The notes: generated by a model not told the origin, from the letters alone. A stretch of 32,619 nucleotides of DNA from JAYZBC01 sp036339375 (GCA_036339375.1 JAYZBC010000064.1:1-32619); one strand, 5' to 3'. Positions 1 through 7,199 are shown, numbered from the stretch's first letter. Numbers and translations: made by a program.

Positions 1-2
1 CT

Positions 3-710
3 ATGCTTTATGTGGTTACCAAACCTTCTAAACCAGAAAAAGGCATTTTTCTGTCCATGCAGGGGGGCGCTGAAGGATGCCTCTACGGAAATCGTGGCCC
101 CGTCCAGGATGAAGAAACTTTAATTGCAAATGCCGGCCCGTCAGAAATGCACCCGTCGTTTATGATAAGGAGTACCGATGATTGGACTAAATATGGTTTA
201 AAAGTTATTCACCCCAATTGCCCTAACGTGTCTTTTGATAGCAACGATTCTATTTACACATCGGCTATCAATAAAATTTTAATCAAGGAAAACCCACATA
301 ACTTGCCAGTGTTTGTTGCCGGCTTGAGTATTGGGAGTATTCGGGCCGCTAATATAGCCTCCCGGTTAGGCCAAAAGATTAGGGGAACAATTATACTATC
401 AGGTTCTACTGATGATACCCACGATGGAACTATGTTTGACTCACCCCTAAAACAAGCAAATTCAAGTTTTTTAATGATCATGCACAAAAATGATAAATGT
501 TCCTCCTCAGAAAGTTTGGATGGACTTAAAAGTTTTTCTGAAGAACTGACAGGGGTAAACGACAAGAAGATCGTGCAAGTGGAAGGAGGGTTTGCTTCAA
601 TGAGCTCTGGTCGTCATGCTTGGTGCGACACCCATTCCCATCATGGATTTTGGGGAATGCACAACGAAGTTTTAAAAATCATAAAATCTTGGATTTTAAA
701 AAGGATATGA
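3..710 (+). CDS. Alpha/beta hydrolase, probably cut by the window edge
   Basis: The visible 235 residues have an alpha/beta-hydrolase layout. A strand and glycine-rich turn near residues 14-22 could form the oxyanion hole. The nucleophile elbow GLSIGS puts Ser109 at the active site, an acid candidate lies in HKND (Asp164), and the base would be His213 or His214 in THSHHGFW. The first ATG sits at base 3 with no room for a ribosome binding site, and the fold begins almost at once, so an N-terminal part (possibly with a signal peptide, as in the hydrolases downstream) is probably missing. The substrate is unknown. It is the first of four hydrolase genes in 4.7 kb. The fold is fairly certain; the specificity is not. 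Confidence 0.7.
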   Translation: MLYVVTKPSKPEKGIFLSMQGGAEGCLYGNRGPVQDEETLIANAGPSEMHPSFMIRSTDDWTKYGLKVIHPNCPNVSFDSNDSIYTSAINKILIKENPHNLPVFVAGLSIGSIRAANIASRLGQKIRGTIILSGSTDDTHDGTMFDSPLKQANSSFLMIMHKNDKCSSSESLDGLKSFSEELTGVNDKKIVQVEGGFASMSSGRHAWCDTHSHHGFWGMHNEVLKIIKSWILKRI

Positions 711-859
711 ATTGCCTGTTACTGCCTGGAGAAGCCGTAAAAGAATTTCTGCTCAACGAAAACGGTCTTTTAAATAAATTGGGTATTGCAGATCCTAGTT
801 TTGGATTATAAGACATAAAGCCTTAAGGATGCTTCAACGGTACACTCATCTGAGAGCAG

Positions 860-922
860 AAGATTTAGCCATGAAGTTAGGATAATAGAATAATACCCCT
901 ATCTCATTACTGGAACGTTTTT
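860..922. repeat. 63-bp direct repeat, copy 1 (family R1)
   Basis: This stretch is identical base for base to 1352-1414. It begins AAGATTTAGCCATGAAG and ends CATTACTGGAACGTTTTT. Both copies lie downstream of plus-strand genes in non-coding DNA. The T-run at the end suggests a transcript-end function, but no stable GC-rich stem precedes it. The exact identity suggests recent duplication or selection. Confidence 0.9.
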
Positions 923-984
923 GATGGGACACTGGCCTTAAATTCTGACTCCACAAATACCAAATTTTATGTAAACCTTTTGGC

Positions 985-1329
985 ATGAAACGTATCCTGC
1001 CAGCACTGGTCTTTGTGGTCCTTCTGTTTCCTTCATTTGCATTGGGTGAGACGATGGCCAACTTGGTCATAAAGGACGGTCTTTATTACAAGAAGTTGGC
1101 CGATATTCCGTTCACTAAGCCGGTGACGGGTAGGATTCAGGGGTCGATCGAGAACGGCAAATTTATCTATAAACAGAAAATCATCCTAACTGCCACTGCC
1201 AAAAAGTCAGCTCTTGAAAAGGCACAGGAAGTATGTGCTGAAATTGGATTTAAAAAAGGTACAGAAAAATTTAACGATTGTGTTGTGCAATTTCTTAATT
1301 GTTTTTCAAACGCTGTTAATTATTTTTAG
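985..1329 (+). CDS. Small exported protein with MORN-like head and cysteine tail motif
   Basis: The 114-residue product starts with a clear signal peptide: charged MKR, a hydrophobic stretch at about 4-18, and a likely cleavage after ALG. Residues 24-60 (DGLYYKKLADIPFT, then VTGRIQGSIENGKF) resemble the first unit of MORN-like or YwqK-like repeat proteins. The next repeats are absent. The C-terminus carries a C-x3-GF-x2-GTEKF-x2-C pattern (about residues 84-98) that I recall as a recurrent tail in proteins of marine alphaproteobacteria. It may be a shortened chimera of two families. The ribosome binding site is weak. It stands alone between two copies of the 63-bp repeat. Function unknown. 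Confidence 0.6.
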   Translation: MKRILPALVFVVLLFPSFALGETMANLVIKDGLYYKKLADIPFTKPVTGRIQGSIENGKFIYKQKIILTATAKKSALEKAQEVCAEIGFKKGTEKFNDCVVQFLNCFSNAVNYF

Positions 1330-1351
1330 AGCCCCCCCCATCTCTGGGCAC

Positions 1352-1414
1352 AAGATTTAGCCATGAAGTTAGGATAATAGAATAATACCCCTATCTCATT
1401 ACTGGAACGTTTTT
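1352..1414. repeat. 63-bp direct repeat, copy 2 (family R1)
   Basis: Exact copy of 860-922, placed 22 bases after the stop of the small exported protein and just before the 3' end of the convergent hydrolase gene. A run of C residues followed by CTCTGGG (1331-1347) precedes it and could form a weak hairpin. Confidence 0.9.
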
Positions 1415-1455
1415 CTTAGTTAAATGCTTGGTGAAATAGAAATAAAAGCCTTTCT

Positions 1456-2208
1456 TTATTTCATATGTTTTTTAAAGAATGCAATTGTTCTTTTATAAGC
1501 GTCTTTAGTGACTTCTTTATTATAACAACAGTCTTTCCACCTAGGAAGATGTCCCAGATCCCAACCATGTTCAGCATTTTTATAGATATGGGACTCCAAT
1601 TTTGCCTTAGATCCCCTAATTTCGTCCCACGCTGATTCTGCATCAAATACATCTTGTTTACTGTCGCTGTCACCGTGTAATGCAAGCATTGGCGAGCTGT
1701 TTTCAGAAAAATATTCCATTGGGTATTCGTTTTCACAATCTGAACCAGAGCATGCTTTCCAGACACCGTAATAGGAAACACCCGCATTCACCAATGCCTT
1801 GCCGCTCAGGAAGCCCGCCCAAAATCCGCCGTTTGAATAGCCGACAGCAAAGATATTATTTTTGTCGACCTTGGGGTCTTTTTTCATTAATTCCACAATT
1901 TCTGCTAACTCTTTTTCAATTGGTTCTCTATATATAGAAAATGTGTCCATCCTGTTTTCAACTTTTATGCGGTGTCTCCATAAAAAATAAGGAAAATAGA
2001 CAGCGAAACCAGAATCATTAAAATCCCATAAAACGTGTTCAGTCGTCCTAGGCCCCCCGCTCGAATGCAATACAATAACAGCTGGAAAAGGCCCCGCACC
2101 ATCAGGATACAACTTCTGGTGATAAATGGGTTCGGCCGACACCGTTCCCAAATGGCCTAAATAAATGGCAAATGTTAGCAAGATTGGTGTCATTATTTGT
2201 TTTAACAT
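1456..2208 (-). CDS. Secreted dienelactone-hydrolase-family protein
   Basis: The 250-residue protein opens with a signal peptide (hydrophobic residues 5-20, cleavage near VSA-EP at 25). The mature part has the dienelactone hydrolase order: strand and oxyanion loop VIVLHSSGG (44-52), nucleophile elbow GYSNGG with Ser125, acid in LHGDSD (Asp180 or Asp182) and base in AEHGW (His214). The length is normal for the family. The Cys nucleophile of classic dienelactone hydrolase is replaced by Ser, as in many esterase-like members. It should act in the periplasm on an ester or lactone; the substrate cannot be read from the sequence. The start lacks a strong ribosome binding site, and Met6 is an alternative. 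Confidence 0.8.
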   Translation of the reverse strand: MLKQIMTPILLTFAIYLGHLGTVSAEPIYHQKLYPDGAGPFPAVIVLHSSGGPRTTEHVLWDFNDSGFAVYFPYFLWRHRIKVENRMDTFSIYREPIEKELAEIVELMKKDPKVDKNNIFAVGYSNGGFWAGFLSGKALVNAGVSYYGVWKACSGSDCENEYPMEYFSENSSPMLALHGDSDSKQDVFDAESAWDEIRGSKAKLESHIYKNAEHGWDLGHLPRWKDCCYNKEVTKDAYKRTIAFFKKHMK

Positions 2209-2296
2209 TGGGAAACCGATTTTTTGAATTAGGTTGCTCGAGATTACTTCTTTTTAGCCGAATTAACCAATAATTAAACAGGTTTTACTTTACCAG

Positions 2297-2347
2297 CCTT
2301 GAGCATGATGAAATAGCTTCGGGTAAAGTCGTCATAAAAGGGACCTT
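2297..2347. repeat. Dispersed repeat R2, copy 1
   Basis: It starts CCTTGAGCATGATGAAAT and contains GGTAAAGTCGTCATAAAA. It is nearly identical to 4716-4766, with a few substitutions and a one-base length change. Both copies lie in non-coding DNA beside dienelactone-hydrolase-type genes. Confidence 0.8.
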
Positions 2348-2364
2348 TAAGGGGCCCTACAAAA

Positions 2365-2415
2365 ACCGTGACAAAAGTGTATATGGGTCTTCCCATACCC
2401 GAGATATGTCACGGT
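2365..2415. repeat. Compound inverted repeat
   Basis: The outer arms ACCGTGACA (2365-2373) and TGTCACGGT (2407-2415) are perfect complements. Inside them a second perfect hairpin, TATGGG / CCCATA (2382-2387 with 2392-2397), has a 4-base loop. The nested arrangement is more than expected for plain spacer DNA and could fold as an RNA or mark a mobile repeat. Confidence 0.7.
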
Positions 2416-2464
2416 CTAAATTTATTCATGATATCAATTTCTTAAGGTGCTTTTTCTGGGTCTT

Positions 2465-2496
2465 CAGATACGAAATCAAGGGTAAATTCGTATCTG
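2465..2496. repeat. Perfect 10-bp inverted repeat
   Basis: CAGATACGAA at 2465-2474 pairs exactly with TTCGTATCTG at 2487-2496 around a 12-base loop. There is no T-run directly after it on either strand, so it is not a typical terminator. It could be a regulator binding site or part of the repeat system in this spacer. Confidence 0.65.
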
Positions 2497-2567
2497 TACA
2501 AGGGGATTCCTTTGGCTTAATCCTTATACTGGACTTTTTTTCAAGGACCTAGTTGTGTAATTGAGTT

Positions 2568-2690
2568 TTATTTACCGTGCTCTTTGAGAAACTCAAGCGT
2601 TTTTTCCCATGAATCTTTTGCCATTTTTTCATTTTCCCCACCGAGGGAAGCCTTAAATGGATTATTTAAAATTTTTGGATAAAAATTCAT
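2568..2690 (-). pseudogene. C-terminal scrap of a dienelactone hydrolase-like gene
   Basis: Read on the minus strand, this frame gives up to 40 residues ending KDSWEKTLEFLKEHGK and a stop. That matches the closing helix of dienelactone hydrolases (a W-x-R/K-T-x-x-F-L/F-K-K pattern). No catalytic residues remain, and the frame overlaps the 3' end of the neighbouring intact hydrolase gene. It is best read as the tail of a lost family member left after deletion or recombination between paralogues. It is short, so the call is moderate. Confidence 0.45.
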
Positions 2691-3567
2691 TCACCCTTTT
2701 GACTGCTGCTTTAAAAGAGGGTTCGTGAAAAGCCTTTTCAAATTCGCCCACCGAAGGGTGTTCCTTTGTTCTAGCATCACCCAACTCGTCAAACTTTCTT
2801 ACGGCTCCTTTAAAACCAATAACGCTAATGGATCCAGAATCATTTTCTTCCAGTAGTTCTTCGTAACTTTCCACGGATTCAAGCGTATCATCCTTGCCGT
2901 ATAGAATTAGAGAGGGTTGTTCTATGGGTCCAGAGCCTTCCCACTGGGGATTCTCGGTGACATATTTCAAATTGGGATAGAAGGCTATCGTGCCTTTAAA
3001 ACCGCCATGGGGTAAATTTGTTCTCGTAGAAAATTTTTGCGCAAACAATGCGGCGGTTCCCCCCCAGGACCATCCAATCAGGCCAATCTGATTTTTTTTG
3101 ACATAGGGCTTTGACACTAAAAATGCATACGCACCCATTGCATCGACCATACGTTGTCTCATACTTACGACATCCCAATTCCTCATAATTTCACCCCGAT
3201 TGGGGTCTGAATCATCAGTATCGTGATCGCACAAATGACCCCTCGTACAATAGCTATCTACGAAAAGAACAACAAAACCGTTTTTAGAAATTTCCTTTGC
3301 CCACCAAAGTTGGTATGGAAATATTCCACCGGCCCCGTGTAATGCGACCAGTGTTGGAAAAGGCCCGTTACCCGGAGGTTTATATAAACGGGCATTGAAA
3401 TTTTCCCCGTCTCCTCCCATGGAAAGACCCTTTATCGTAACGTTATGATTGTCCGCTACTGCAGCTTCATAATCTTTAAATGTTACCGCTTTTGTATCAG
3501 TAGAATGGGTGCCAATAAAAAGAATGATAGCTAAAGTAAGGGCTATTAACTTCCCACCAAAAATCAT
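2662..3567 (-). CDS. Secreted dienelactone-hydrolase-family protein with Arg at the catalytic His position
   Basis: The 301-residue protein has a signal peptide (hydrophobic 5-20) and the family fold: oxyanion strand LVALHGAGG (73-81), nucleophile elbow GWSWGG (Ser167) and acid in LYGKDD (Asp226 or Asp227). The base normally sits in a GA-x-H-x-FD motif. Here that motif reads GAVRKFD, so Arg257 (codon complement at 2797-2799) replaces His. The nearby His270 or His281 might substitute; otherwise the enzyme may be inactive or binding-only. A GGAG ribosome binding site lies 8 bases before the ATG. The pair of cysteines in CTRGHLC (107-113) could form a disulfide in the periplasm. Confidence 0.8.
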   Translation of the reverse strand: MIFGGKLIALTLAIILFIGTHSTDTKAVTFKDYEAAVADNHNVTIKGLSMGGDGENFNARLYKPPGNGPFPTLVALHGAGGIFPYQLWWAKEISKNGFVVLFVDSYCTRGHLCDHDTDDSDPNRGEIMRNWDVVSMRQRMVDAMGAYAFLVSKPYVKKNQIGLIGWSWGGTAALFAQKFSTRTNLPHGGFKGTIAFYPNLKYVTENPQWEGSGPIEQPSLILYGKDDTLESVESYEELLEENDSGSISVIGFKGAVRKFDELGDARTKEHPSVGEFEKAFHEPSFKAAVKRVNEFLSKNFK

Positions 3568-3852
3568 CGTAAATACTCCAAAAATTTTATAGTCAATCTT
3601 ATTTTCAAAGGTAGAAAATTGCTGAATTTAAGATGAACAATATATCTAATTTTACATAAAATTTTCAATGTCCTTCTAAGTAAAGACCAAACCGGTTGGT
3701 TATTGTGATGAAGCATTTGTTTCAGAAGAAGAAGGGGGAGGAACAAAAAATCAGGAGAAATTAACTATTATAGGTAATGAATTTGTAAGCCAGTTTGAAC
3801 AAGACTAAATTTTTTCTTTTATTTTAACCATGAAGATAGTAAGGCTAATTTT

Positions 3853-4668
3853 ATGAAGAGACCTTTTATCTCGATCAGCTTTATTCTTATCTTCCTGCTA
3901 TTTGGTGGGAAGACGGAAGCGGCTCGTGTTCTGAATGACATATCGTCAGATAAAGAGAGCTACACCGCACATTTAACTTTGCCGGAAGGTTCAGGCCCTT
4001 TTCCGGTGGTTGTGTTAAGCCATGGAAGAGGTGGAGCCAAGGGTTTTTATTATAATTGGGGCAAACAAATGACAGAGTGGGGTTTTGCTGCCATCGCAAT
4101 GGATCACTATACCCCCCGTGGTCATGGTCGTCGCCTGACCCATGGCATAATGAGTACGAGTGAATCGTTTGATGTTAGGCGAGATGATTTGATATCCATT
4201 TTGAAAGTCATCAAAGACGATAAGAGATTAGATAACACCAAAGTGACATTAGCGGGTTGGTCCCGGGGTGCTGGTTTTGTGGGTCACGGGATTTTGGATC
4301 AAGAGACAAGGGAAGAGGCTGAATTTGAACACCCCATCAAAGCTGCTGTGCTTATTTACCCGCAAAACGAGATTTTTTTCAAAAATTTTGATGAGAAATT
4401 CAATCTTCCCGTTATCTTATTGACGGGTAACGAAGATTATATTTGGGAGCATGGTTGGGAGGCTAGTTGGAAAAATTACAAAAACCAAAACCATCCCCTG
4501 GTATTAAAATTATATGAGGGGGCAACCCACACCTTTGATAATCCCTATTTTCGAAAAAAAAGATGCCGAGAGGCTAGCTTGGGGCCTCACTGCAAATTAT
4601 ATGATGAAGGTAGCCATAAACAAAGCATCGAAGATCTAGAAGCTTTTTTAACAAAGTACGCCCAATAG
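3853..4668 (+). CDS. Secreted dienelactone-hydrolase-family protein
   Basis: The 271-residue protein starts with a signal peptide (hydrophobic 5-18, cleavage near TEA-AR at 23). The catalytic set is complete: nucleophile elbow GWSRGA (Ser137), acid in TGNED (Asp195) and base in GATHTFD (His226). The oxyanion loop is VLSHGRGG (54-61). It has an AAGG ribosome binding site 8 bases before the ATG. It is divergent from the 301-residue paralogue. The sequence PRGHGRR (88-94) lies where the other paralogue has a CTRGH loop. It is probably a periplasmic esterase or lactonase of unknown substrate. A short terminator-like hairpin follows the stop. Confidence 0.82.
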   Translation: MKRPFISISFILIFLLFGGKTEAARVLNDISSDKESYTAHLTLPEGSGPFPVVVLSHGRGGAKGFYYNWGKQMTEWGFAAIAMDHYTPRGHGRRLTHGIMSTSESFDVRRDDLISILKVIKDDKRLDNTKVTLAGWSRGAGFVGHGILDQETREEAEFEHPIKAAVLIYPQNEIFFKNFDEKFNLPVILLTGNEDYIWEHGWEASWKNYKNQNHPLVLKLYEGATHTFDNPYFRKKRCREASLGPHCKLYDEGSHKQSIEDLEAFLTKYAQ

Positions 4669-4684
4669 CCAATCCATTTAATAG

Positions 4685-4706
4685 CCTTAATTAATAAGGT
4701 TTTTTT
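4685..4706 (+). terminator. Terminator-like hairpin after the third secreted hydrolase
   Basis: CCTTA at 4685-4689 pairs with TAAGG at 4695-4699 around a 5-base loop and is followed by seven T. It starts 16 bases after the stop codon of the plus-strand hydrolase. The stem is short and AT-rich, so strength is doubtful. Confidence 0.45.
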
Positions 4707-4715
4707 ATTCACTCG

Positions 4716-4766
4716 CCTTGGGCATGATGAAATTGCCTGAGGTAAAGTCGTCATAAAAAGGGGACT
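4716..4766. repeat. Dispersed repeat R2, copy 2
   Basis: It starts CCTTGGGCATGATGAAAT and shares GGTAAAGTCGTCATAAAA exactly with the copy at 2297-2347. It lies in the spacer after the third hydrolase. Confidence 0.8.
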
Positions 4767-4983
4767 TGGGAACATAAACCTATATCATTAGGGATAAGTT
4801 TTTTCTTATTGTAGGGGAGTTGAAATCAAATGTTCCAGTGGCACAGGGAATTTTCAGAAAATTTCCGTAAGAAACTAAACCTCTCTCACTATGCGGTTTA
4901 TTGGATATGTTGGTTAAAAGGGTTACTTACAGGTTTAGTTATCTGGTGGATCCTTTCCTAAAATTTTTAGAGTAATCATTCAT

Positions 4984-5016
4984 TACCCTTAGCTCATTAC
5001 TGGAACTTTTTTTGAT
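4984..5016. repeat. Partial copy of repeat R1
   Basis: CTCATTACTGGAAC followed by seven T and GATG matches the 3' part of the 63-bp repeat, including the GATG that follows copy 1. The 5' half is lost or diverged. Confidence 0.6.
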
Positions 5017-5260
5017 GTTAGATCCGTAGGTATGGCTTACTAAACTCCCCTCCATATATCTAAATAGCAAAGAGCCCCCATTCTTTGAGGTGGGGGTCAC
5101 TAATTTGGTCCACTATAAGTCCAATGATTGGGTTTTTTATCTATACAGACCATTTAAACTTGTTATGATTTTGGGGCAGGGCGTTACGGACCTACACTCT
5201 GTAAGTGTTGAGAAAACAACTGTTTGGGAAGTTACTAGTCATAGGAACATAGAGCTTCAC

Positions 5261-5335
5261 AATGGTGGCTCAGCGGGAGAGCACTACGTTGACATCGTAG
5301 GGGTCACTGGTTCAATCCCAGTCGTGCCCACCATT
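5261..5335 (+). tRNA. tRNA-Val(GAC) body without its 5' acceptor strand (tRNA remnant or tRNA-like element)
   Basis: From tRNA position 8 onward everything fits a class I tRNA. The D arm is GCTC/GAGC (5268-5271, 5279-5282). The anticodon arm is CTACG/CGTAG with loop TTGACAT and anticodon GAC at 5291-5293. The T arm is ACTGG TTCAATC CCAGT (5306-5322), followed by CGTGCCC, discriminator A and CCA at 5331-5333. The 5' strand that should pair with CGTGCCC is absent: the seven bases there (5259-5265) do not match. Instead AATGGTGG (5261-5268) is a perfect complement of CCACCATT (5328-5335), making an alternative closing stem that buries the CCA end. It is likely a pseudo-tRNA or attachment-site remnant. 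A structured leader for the gene 46 bases downstream is also possible. Confidence 0.65.
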
Positions 5336-5381
5336 CATATCAATGCTTTCGCCTTGATTGGACAATGGAAAGAGCAAATTT

Positions 5382-7079
5382 ATGACAAAGAAACCCCGAA
5401 TTGCTTATCTCTCGGGTGCAAACGCTACCATTAGTAACAGTCCACCGCTAGTAACAAGCAACAAAGCGCGTAAACGGTATGGCCTACCAATACGAAAAAA
5501 CCCGGATGGTAGTGAAGCCCAATTTGATGTGCTCCGTCCCCAGCGTCTCGCCGCCCCGGTAACGGTTTTTGTTGAACAGTTCAGCGCGCACCCGTTGGAG
5601 TCAGATGCATCTGAGCTTTATGGCCGACCCGACGGATATATTGATACAAATGGTGCTTTTCACGAAGAAATAAAAAACGATCTTGATATTCCAGTCTATC
5701 GCATTGATCTTAATCCTGCTGATGGGCTTTACCCATTGCCCTATATGGCTCGTCAGTCAGATGGGAGTGCTTGGGAAGACGATTGCGCTTTCCCCTTGGC
5801 CCCCGTCGAAAAATCCCGCCAGGCTTATTACCCTGACGGTTCTCGTATTTTTGAAGAAATCGACCGGTTCGGAATAGACGAAAATGGTACGGGTAATTTA
5901 ATTTCTCGCCGAGCGGAGATAGATTTTTTTCGGGTAATGCCATCAGGTGGTTATACTAAAGGTTTATCGGAAACACGTCGGACAGACGTGGGTAATGGCG
6001 ATATCTCTGAAGAAATGATGGGGCGAGATTTTTTTGCTTATCGTCCAGTGCATCTAGCGAGCTCACCTTCGCGCGGTTGGCTTGCGATCATTGTGAATAG
6101 AGTACAAGAAATTTTAGATACTGAGAATTATCTTGGTGCCATTTGGACACAGGGGAGTCCAAGGGTGGAGGAAACGCTTTATTGGCTTAACTTATTACTT
6201 GATACACCGCTTCCGGTTTGCGGGAATGCTGCCCAGCGCACACACGGTGAAATTAGTAATGACGGGCCTAAAAATTTGGTCGATTCTGTTGATTACATTA
6301 CCTCGAAAGTCTGGGAGGGTGAAGAAGGTAAAAACCGTGCCGGATTGGTAGTCATTCAGGAACAACAAATTTTTGCAGCTCGCGAAGTACAAAAAGGAGA
6401 AGCGCGACCAGGCGGCTATGTGACGACAGGAGGGCACGGCGGTATCCTCGGTGCAGTACGTCACGGGATGAGCCCAGTTCTAAACTATTTGCCAGGTACT
6501 AAACACACATATCTCTCAGACGTGAACCGTACTCGATTACCGGAAAAAGTGACAGGTTGGTTGCGTAGTGGAGATATTTTTGAAGCTGTGGATGTGGATA
6601 TTAAAAATGAAGATGGCTCCCTGAGACCTGAGGGAATTCCCATGGTTACCATTTTGAAAGAAGGGAACTACAGCTCAGAAACCTGGAACAGCGAACCGGA
6701 GCGAGAGGTCGATATACTTGCCCAAATGAAAGATAATCTTATAAATGCCCCTCTCTCCGGTTTTGTAGTCGAAGGGCAGTCCCCATATGGTTCTATGACG
6801 AATTCCGAGCGCAACAAACTGATGGTTAATTCCGTTTTTAGTGGCATGCCAGTGGTTCGCGTAGGACGGGGCAACAATGATGGCTTCTCAGCACCAGCGG
6901 GTGTATTCCTTGGCGGTGGAAATCTTACCTCTACGAAAGCTCGCCTTTTGCTCATCGCCTGCCTAATGAAATTTGGGGCCCTGCCACCGGCAGTAGACCC
7001 TCTTAACCCTACGAATGTAGAAAGGGCTGCGACAATGGACCGGCTGAATAGATATCAAGCCGTTTTCGATGTACACTAA
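5382..7079 (+). CDS. Divergent asparaginase-fold protein
   Basis: The start is taken at ATG 5382, which has GGAAAGAG just upstream, rather than the TTG at 5358. This gives 565 residues. Asparaginase landmarks are visible in order. The first motif is SGANATIS (Thr16, the GGTIA position). A block near 254-302 has VEETLYWLNLLLDT and SNDGPKNLVDSV, matching the region after the second catalytic motif. Later come GFVVEGQSPYG, MPVVRVGR and LTSTKARLLLIACL. The usual HGTDT catalytic motif reads TQGSPR (256-261), so the Thr-Asp pair is missing. About 170 extra residues separate the two motifs, against a usual total of 330-350. It is probably cytoplasmic; an asparagine-hydrolysing role is doubtful. A different amide or lactam substrate is possible. 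Confidence 0.65.
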   Translation: MTKKPRIAYLSGANATISNSPPLVTSNKARKRYGLPIRKNPDGSEAQFDVLRPQRLAAPVTVFVEQFSAHPLESDASELYGRPDGYIDTNGAFHEEIKNDLDIPVYRIDLNPADGLYPLPYMARQSDGSAWEDDCAFPLAPVEKSRQAYYPDGSRIFEEIDRFGIDENGTGNLISRRAEIDFFRVMPSGGYTKGLSETRRTDVGNGDISEEMMGRDFFAYRPVHLASSPSRGWLAIIVNRVQEILDTENYLGAIWTQGSPRVEETLYWLNLLLDTPLPVCGNAAQRTHGEISNDGPKNLVDSVDYITSKVWEGEEGKNRAGLVVIQEQQIFAAREVQKGEARPGGYVTTGGHGGILGAVRHGMSPVLNYLPGTKHTYLSDVNRTRLPEKVTGWLRSGDIFEAVDVDIKNEDGSLRPEGIPMVTILKEGNYSSETWNSEPEREVDILAQMKDNLINAPLSGFVVEGQSPYGSMTNSERNKLMVNSVFSGMPVVRVGRGNNDGFSAPAGVFLGGGNLTSTKARLLLIACLMKFGALPPAVDPLNPTNVERAATMDRLNRYQAVFDVH

Positions 7080-7199
7080 TATTTAATCTCTTGTGTCTAA
7101 TACTATAAAACCTCTCTGCACCATCTTTTTAATGTGGGTTGCCGTGTGGGGTATATGCTGGACTTTTGTAAAAGCAAAGGCAGAAAAGCTCCTCCTAAG

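Larger units (their letters stand above)
2209..2567. other. Gene-free spacer rich in hairpins and repeats
   Basis: No gene is seen here. The stretch holds one copy of repeat R2 (2297-2347), a compound hairpin (2365-2415), a second perfect hairpin (2465-2496) and a degenerate R1-like segment near 2519-2545 (TATACTGGACTTTTTTT). It lies between two minus-strand hydrolase genes. Confidence 0.7.
4669..5258. other. Long gene-free spacer between the hydrolases and the tRNA-like element
   Basis: No coding region is supported. The spacer holds a terminator-like hairpin (4685-4706), R2 copy 2 (4716-4766), a partial R1 copy (4984-5016), a CCCCCA/TGGGGG hairpin (5075-5080 with 5091-5096) and a small CCAA/TTGG hairpin followed by six T near 5123-5140. 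A 114-residue open frame across the right part and the tRNA-like element looks like chance. Confidence 0.65.

Noticed and set aside
707..811. Small open frame overlapping the hydrolase stop as ATGA
   Set aside because: Only 34 residues, no recognisable family, and the overlap alone is weak evidence of coupling.
5090..5434. 114-residue open frame on the plus strand
   Set aside because: It runs through the tRNA-like element and into the asparaginase-fold gene in another frame, and shows no recognisable motif or ribosome binding site.
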